The notes beneath the pieces are model-generated. The model searched no databases and had not been told where the DNA came from. It worked only from the letters and a program-made list of their open reading frames with translations. Source: Haloparvum alkalitolerans (GTDB taxonomy: Archaea; Halobacteriota; Halobacteria; Halobacteriales; Haloferacaceae). Taken from it: 64,000 nucleotides of DNA. Positions within the stretch are counted from its first letter, which is position 1. The number at the start of each line of letters is the position of its first letter. The DNA lies in contig NZ_JBNLIA010000011.1 in NCBI RefSeq assembly GCF_050122995.1, positions 134,577-198,576 of the forward strand, written 5' to 3'. The position numbers and the translations under genes are program-made. Positions 61,811 to 64,000 of the stretch are shown in pieces.

Positions 61811-62164
61811 TTGCGCAGGGCGGACGCCGCCGCCCTGCGCGACGCGCTCGGGGACGCCCTCACAGCCCGCCGCGAGTTCTTCAGGACGGTCGGGCGTCAC
61901 CGTGAGGACGGGCGCTACGTGGTCGCTCGCCGCGGTGCCGACTCGGCGGGAAACGAGAAGGTGTTCGCGGACTTCGCGGCCCTGCGACGGCTCTACGACC
62001 GCCTGCCCGCGGAGTTCTCCGCGGAGGAGGTGAGTCGGGCCGGAATCACCGGATCGCGGCGCCACATGGTGGTGCGCCACGTCGCCGAGCATCCGGCGTT
62101 CGACTGCGAGGTCGTCTCGCGGAGCCCGTTACGCGCGAAGAAAACGGAGGACGGCGGGCCGTAG
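61811..62164 (+). CDS. DUF7528-like protein, start uncertain (possible upstream frameshift)
   Basis: The supported part has 117 residues from a TTG at 61811: RRADAAALRDALGDALTARREFF, DGRYVVARRGADSAGNEKVF and HMVVRHVAEHPAFDCEVVSRSPL. The same frame is open back to the stop near 61557 and stays coding-like (LLIEFSDGETDSD, TVAVRLPDGEHELRRAD), yet contains no ATG or GTG. An ATG at 61582 lies in another frame and stops at 61624. Either a frameshift broke the start or a rare codon is used. The full protein would have about 195 residues. Function is unknown. Confidence 0.65.
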   Translation: MRRADAAALRDALGDALTARREFFRTVGRHREDGRYVVARRGADSAGNEKVFADFAALRRLYDRLPAEFSAEEVSRAGITGSRRHMVVRHVAEHPAFDCEVVSRSPLRAKKTEDGGP

Positions 62165-62181
62165 TCGCGACGGCTCGACGA

Positions 62182-63210
62182 CTACGTGATCTCGACGTGC
62201 TCGGACTCCTCGTTGAGCGCGAGGTTCGCGGCGATCTCCGCGTTCCGCATGGCGTATTCGGCGGTGTGCTGGAGGCTCACGAGCACCTCGCGGACGCGCA
62301 GGAGGTCCTCGTTGTCCATCTCGGGCAGGTCGTCGAGGATCTCCGTCTCGTTGGTGCTGAGCTCGTTGAACAGCACGCGGCACTCGACGGTGATGTCGTA
62401 GTCACGCTCGACGACCGCGCGCACGGCCATCTCGGTCAGCTCGTCGACCTGGTCGGTGAACTCGCGGATGCGCCGCATCGTCGCCTGGTCGATGTCGAGG
62501 GTGTGGCCCTCGGTCTCCATGACGATCTCGGCGATGTCCTCGGCGTTGTCGGCCGTGAGCTCGAGGTTCTTCGCGACCGACCGGTAGCCGATCAGGGGGA
62601 AGCCCTCCTCCAGCCCCACGGCGCGCGCGAGGTTGGGGTTCTGGTAGGCGGTGAAGATCAGCCGGAGCATGAGGACGAAGATCTTGTTCGCCTGCCGCTC
62701 GCGGTTGAGCGCGCGCTGCGCGAGGTCGGTGTTCCCGTGTGCGAGCGCCTTCACGGCCTCGCCGCGCATCGTGGAGCCGGTGTTCTCCAGCCGCTCCATC
62801 AGGTTGTCGAGGGTGAAGTCCTCCGGGTCGACAGAGCACCGGATAGCGATGCTCTCCGGCGTCTCCTCGATGACGCCGAGGCCCATCAACTGCGTCTCGG
62901 CCTTGTAGACGGCGTTGATGTGGTCGCTCGCGAGCGGCCCGTCGCTCTCGACGTGGATGATGCGCCGCCCGAGGACGTACTGCGCCACGATGGCGCGTTC
63001 GAGCGCGCTCGCGTCGAGGTTGTCCGCGTGGATGACCGCCTCCGACTCCTCGGTGCTGGCCGACTCGGAGAGGACGGTGAGCGTCCCCTTGCCGCCCATC
63101 CGAAGCGAGACCTCGTCGCCCTTGTCGACGCCGTGTTCCTTGGCCCACTCCGCCGGCAGCGTCATCGCCAGCGTCGAGGGACCCAGCCGCTGGACCTTAC
63201 GGGTTTCCAT
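62182..63210 (-). CDS. phoU: AbrB-PhoU domain regulator
   Basis: The 342-residue protein has an N-terminal AbrB/SpoVT DNA-binding hairpin (RKVQRLGPSTLAMTLPAEWAKEHGVDKGDEVSLR, positions 63100-63201). It is followed by two PhoU helical domains (about 100-200 and 235-335) with conserved acidic/His patches (RALNRERQANKIFVLMLRL; ERDYDITVECRVLFNELST). This is the common archaeal PhoU-like phosphate regulator. No pst genes are in the window. The ATG at 63210 fits the promoter. Confidence 0.92.
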   Translation of the reverse strand: METRKVQRLGPSTLAMTLPAEWAKEHGVDKGDEVSLRMGGKGTLTVLSESASTEESEAVIHADNLDASALERAIVAQYVLGRRIIHVESDGPLASDHINAVYKAETQLMGLGVIEETPESIAIRCSVDPEDFTLDNLMERLENTGSTMRGEAVKALAHGNTDLAQRALNRERQANKIFVLMLRLIFTAYQNPNLARAVGLEEGFPLIGYRSVAKNLELTADNAEDIAEIVMETEGHTLDIDQATMRRIREFTDQVDELTEMAVRAVVERDYDITVECRVLFNELSTNETEILDDLPEMDNEDLLRVREVLVSLQHTAEYAMRNAEIAANLALNEESEHVEIT

Positions 63211-63257
63211 GGCAGGGGATAGCGCGCTGTTGACCTTAACCCTATCCCTATGTGCAT

Positions 63258-63264
63258 TATATAT
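63258..63264 (-). promoter_or_regulatory. TATA box for phoU
   Basis: TATATAT in CATTATATATTCG lies 48-54 nt upstream of the ATG at 63210, so a leader of about 20-25 nt is expected. Confidence 0.5.
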
Positions 63265-63495
63265 TCGATCAATGTACAAGGTTCTTGACCGGCGTTCTCG
63301 AGGGAGTATCCGTCCCGTCGCCCTGCATCCATTACCCCCGCGGTAGATGCCGATACTGAGTGTTACAGACCGATTCAGAAGTTTTGTTTTTCTGAAATTC
63401 GCGGCGGTGCGGTGCTGTGCGGTCGCGGAGCGGTGCGGTTGCGGTGCTGTGCTGTCGGCGCGCGCCGCGGCGACCGCGACGCGCGTCGCCGCGAC

Positions 63496-63592
63496 CGCGC
63501 GAGGGAGGCGGCGGCGCGGCCGCCTGCTGTGCGGTTCGCGGCCGCGCCGCCGCCGAGGTTGGGGAGGTGCGAGGCCTGCGGTGCGGTCGCGG
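63496..63592 (-). repeat. dispersed intergenic repeat, copy B
   Basis: Read on the minus strand it contains GCGACCGCAC, GCAGGCCTC, CCTCCCCAACCTCGGC, AACCGCAC and GCCTCCCTCGCGCG in the same order as copy A at 20100-20199. An extra GGCGGCGCG stretch lies in the middle. Confidence 0.7.
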
Positions 63593-63818
63593 GGCGGGGC
63601 TGTGCGGGGTGGGGCTGAAAGGGGCAGCCGGCTCGATCCCGCCCGAACGACGCTCTCGCGAGCCTGCCGAGCGAGAGTCAGCAAGTCGCAGCCCGGACCC
63701 GTCCGTCGGGCTGTGCCGAGAGACGCAACGGAACGCCCGGACCGTCTTGCCAGACAAGCACCGCAGCGGGCGGTGTCTCCAGCGTCGCCGTGAGCGCGGT
63801 GCGGAGCGAACGGCGGCT

Positions 63819-63837
63819 CGAAAATCTCCGATTTTCG
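63819..63837. repeat. perfect 8-bp hairpin
   Basis: CGAAAATC-TCC-GATTTTCG forms a perfect stem with a three-base loop. It stands out as AT-rich within GC-rich non-coding DNA. It could be a terminator-like structure or part of a mobile palindrome; no gene ends here within the window. Confidence 0.6.
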
Positions 63838-64000
63838 GCGCGCTACTGCACGCTGGAGGCTCGCGAGACGCGGTTTGTCTCGCCAAGCGGAGAGCGAGGA
63901 GCGCAGCGAGGGTCCCGCGAGCTTGCCGAGTGGGACGACGGCAGTCGCAGCCCGGCAGCCCGCTACTGCAGGCAGCCCGGACCGTCTGCCGGAACCCGGC

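Larger units (their letters stand above)
63211..64000. other. 790-nt non-coding, repeat-rich right end
   Basis: Apart from the phoU promoter, no gene is supported. It holds copy B of the dispersed repeat (63496-63592), many GTGCGGT/GTGCTGT words at 63405-63455, an 8-bp perfect hairpin, and pairs of related blocks such as GCAGCCCGGACC near 63690 and 63970, and CGCTACTGCA at 63840 and 63961. It may continue beyond the window. Confidence 0.65.

Noticed and set aside
63400..64000. Possible start of a mobile element or structural RNA at the right end
   Set aside because: No terminal inverted repeats, transposase fragment or tRNA/rRNA signature could be identified inside the window; only repeats are recorded.

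Overview
The window is a continuous piece of a haloarchaeal chromosome (class Halobacteria). It is very GC-rich, and the predicted proteins are acidic, rich in Asp, Glu, Ala and Val. The informational genes are archaeal: TFB, TFE alpha, aIF2 beta, Dph2, an Lhr-type helicase and the RPA operon. Many genes have TATA-like boxes about 25-30 nt before the start codon, as expected of leaderless haloarchaeal transcripts. The repeat-rich intergenic style recalls Halorubrum, but the genus is a guess. About 68 protein genes are supported. I found no rRNA, tRNA, CRISPR array or intact insertion sequence.

Layout. 1-9.8 kb: end of a secreted protein, a carboxylesterase, diphthamide synthase Dph2, membrane and DUF proteins, an MFS exporter, an Ogg-type DNA glycosylase, a DUF555 protein, aIF2 beta and TFB. 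10-12 kb: a PGF-CTERM surface protein with five repeats. 12.3-20 kb: a riboflavin-pathway reductase, the rpa-rpap-rpe operon and an Lhr2-like helicase. 20-23.5 kb: UspA, an acidic coiled-coil protein and a HisG-like protein. 23.5-26.5 kb: a gene-poor, locally AT-rich island with a DUF5805 protein and a Xer-like tyrosine recombinase. 26.5-33.4 kb: CDF metal transporter, HMCES/YedK protein, exonuclease, bactofilin-like protein, a UbiA-lycopene cyclase fusion and a YchF-type GTPase. 33.6-36.2 kb: an SsuABC-like importer. 36.3-41.7 kb: two histidine kinases flanking cysteine synthase, a wHTH/membrane-protein pair and DoxX. 41.7-48 kb: SurE, an inactive HtpX-like protein, TFE, DUF2110, a DUF5803 lipoprotein, a CinA-like protein and a RIO/Bud32-like kinase. 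48-56.5 kb: a livFGMHK-type importer, proline dehydrogenase, a Bat/HTH-10 regulator and an aldehyde dehydrogenase that is probably P5C dehydrogenase. 57-62.2 kb: nitrilase, SRPBCC protein, small DUF proteins and two secreted proteins with low-complexity tails. 62.2-63.2 kb: an AbrB-PhoU regulator. 63.2-64 kb: repeat-rich non-coding DNA.

The strongest functional unit is the proline/amino-acid cluster at 48-56.5 kb. An identical 16-bp element lies in the livK/proline dehydrogenase intergenic region and in the regulator/aldehyde dehydrogenase intergenic region. In the second copy it is part of a perfect CCCTCCC-N6-GGGAGGG dyad beside the promoter. This suggests one regulon in which amino-acid uptake and two-step proline oxidation to glutamate share a regulator. 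Other points of interest are the UbiA-carotenoid cyclase fusion, a kinase core sandwiched between two membrane domains, a protease homologue lacking its HExxH motif, a DUF555 protein lacking its Cys motif, and a nine-residue peptide coded with only synonymous differences on both sides of the recombinase island.
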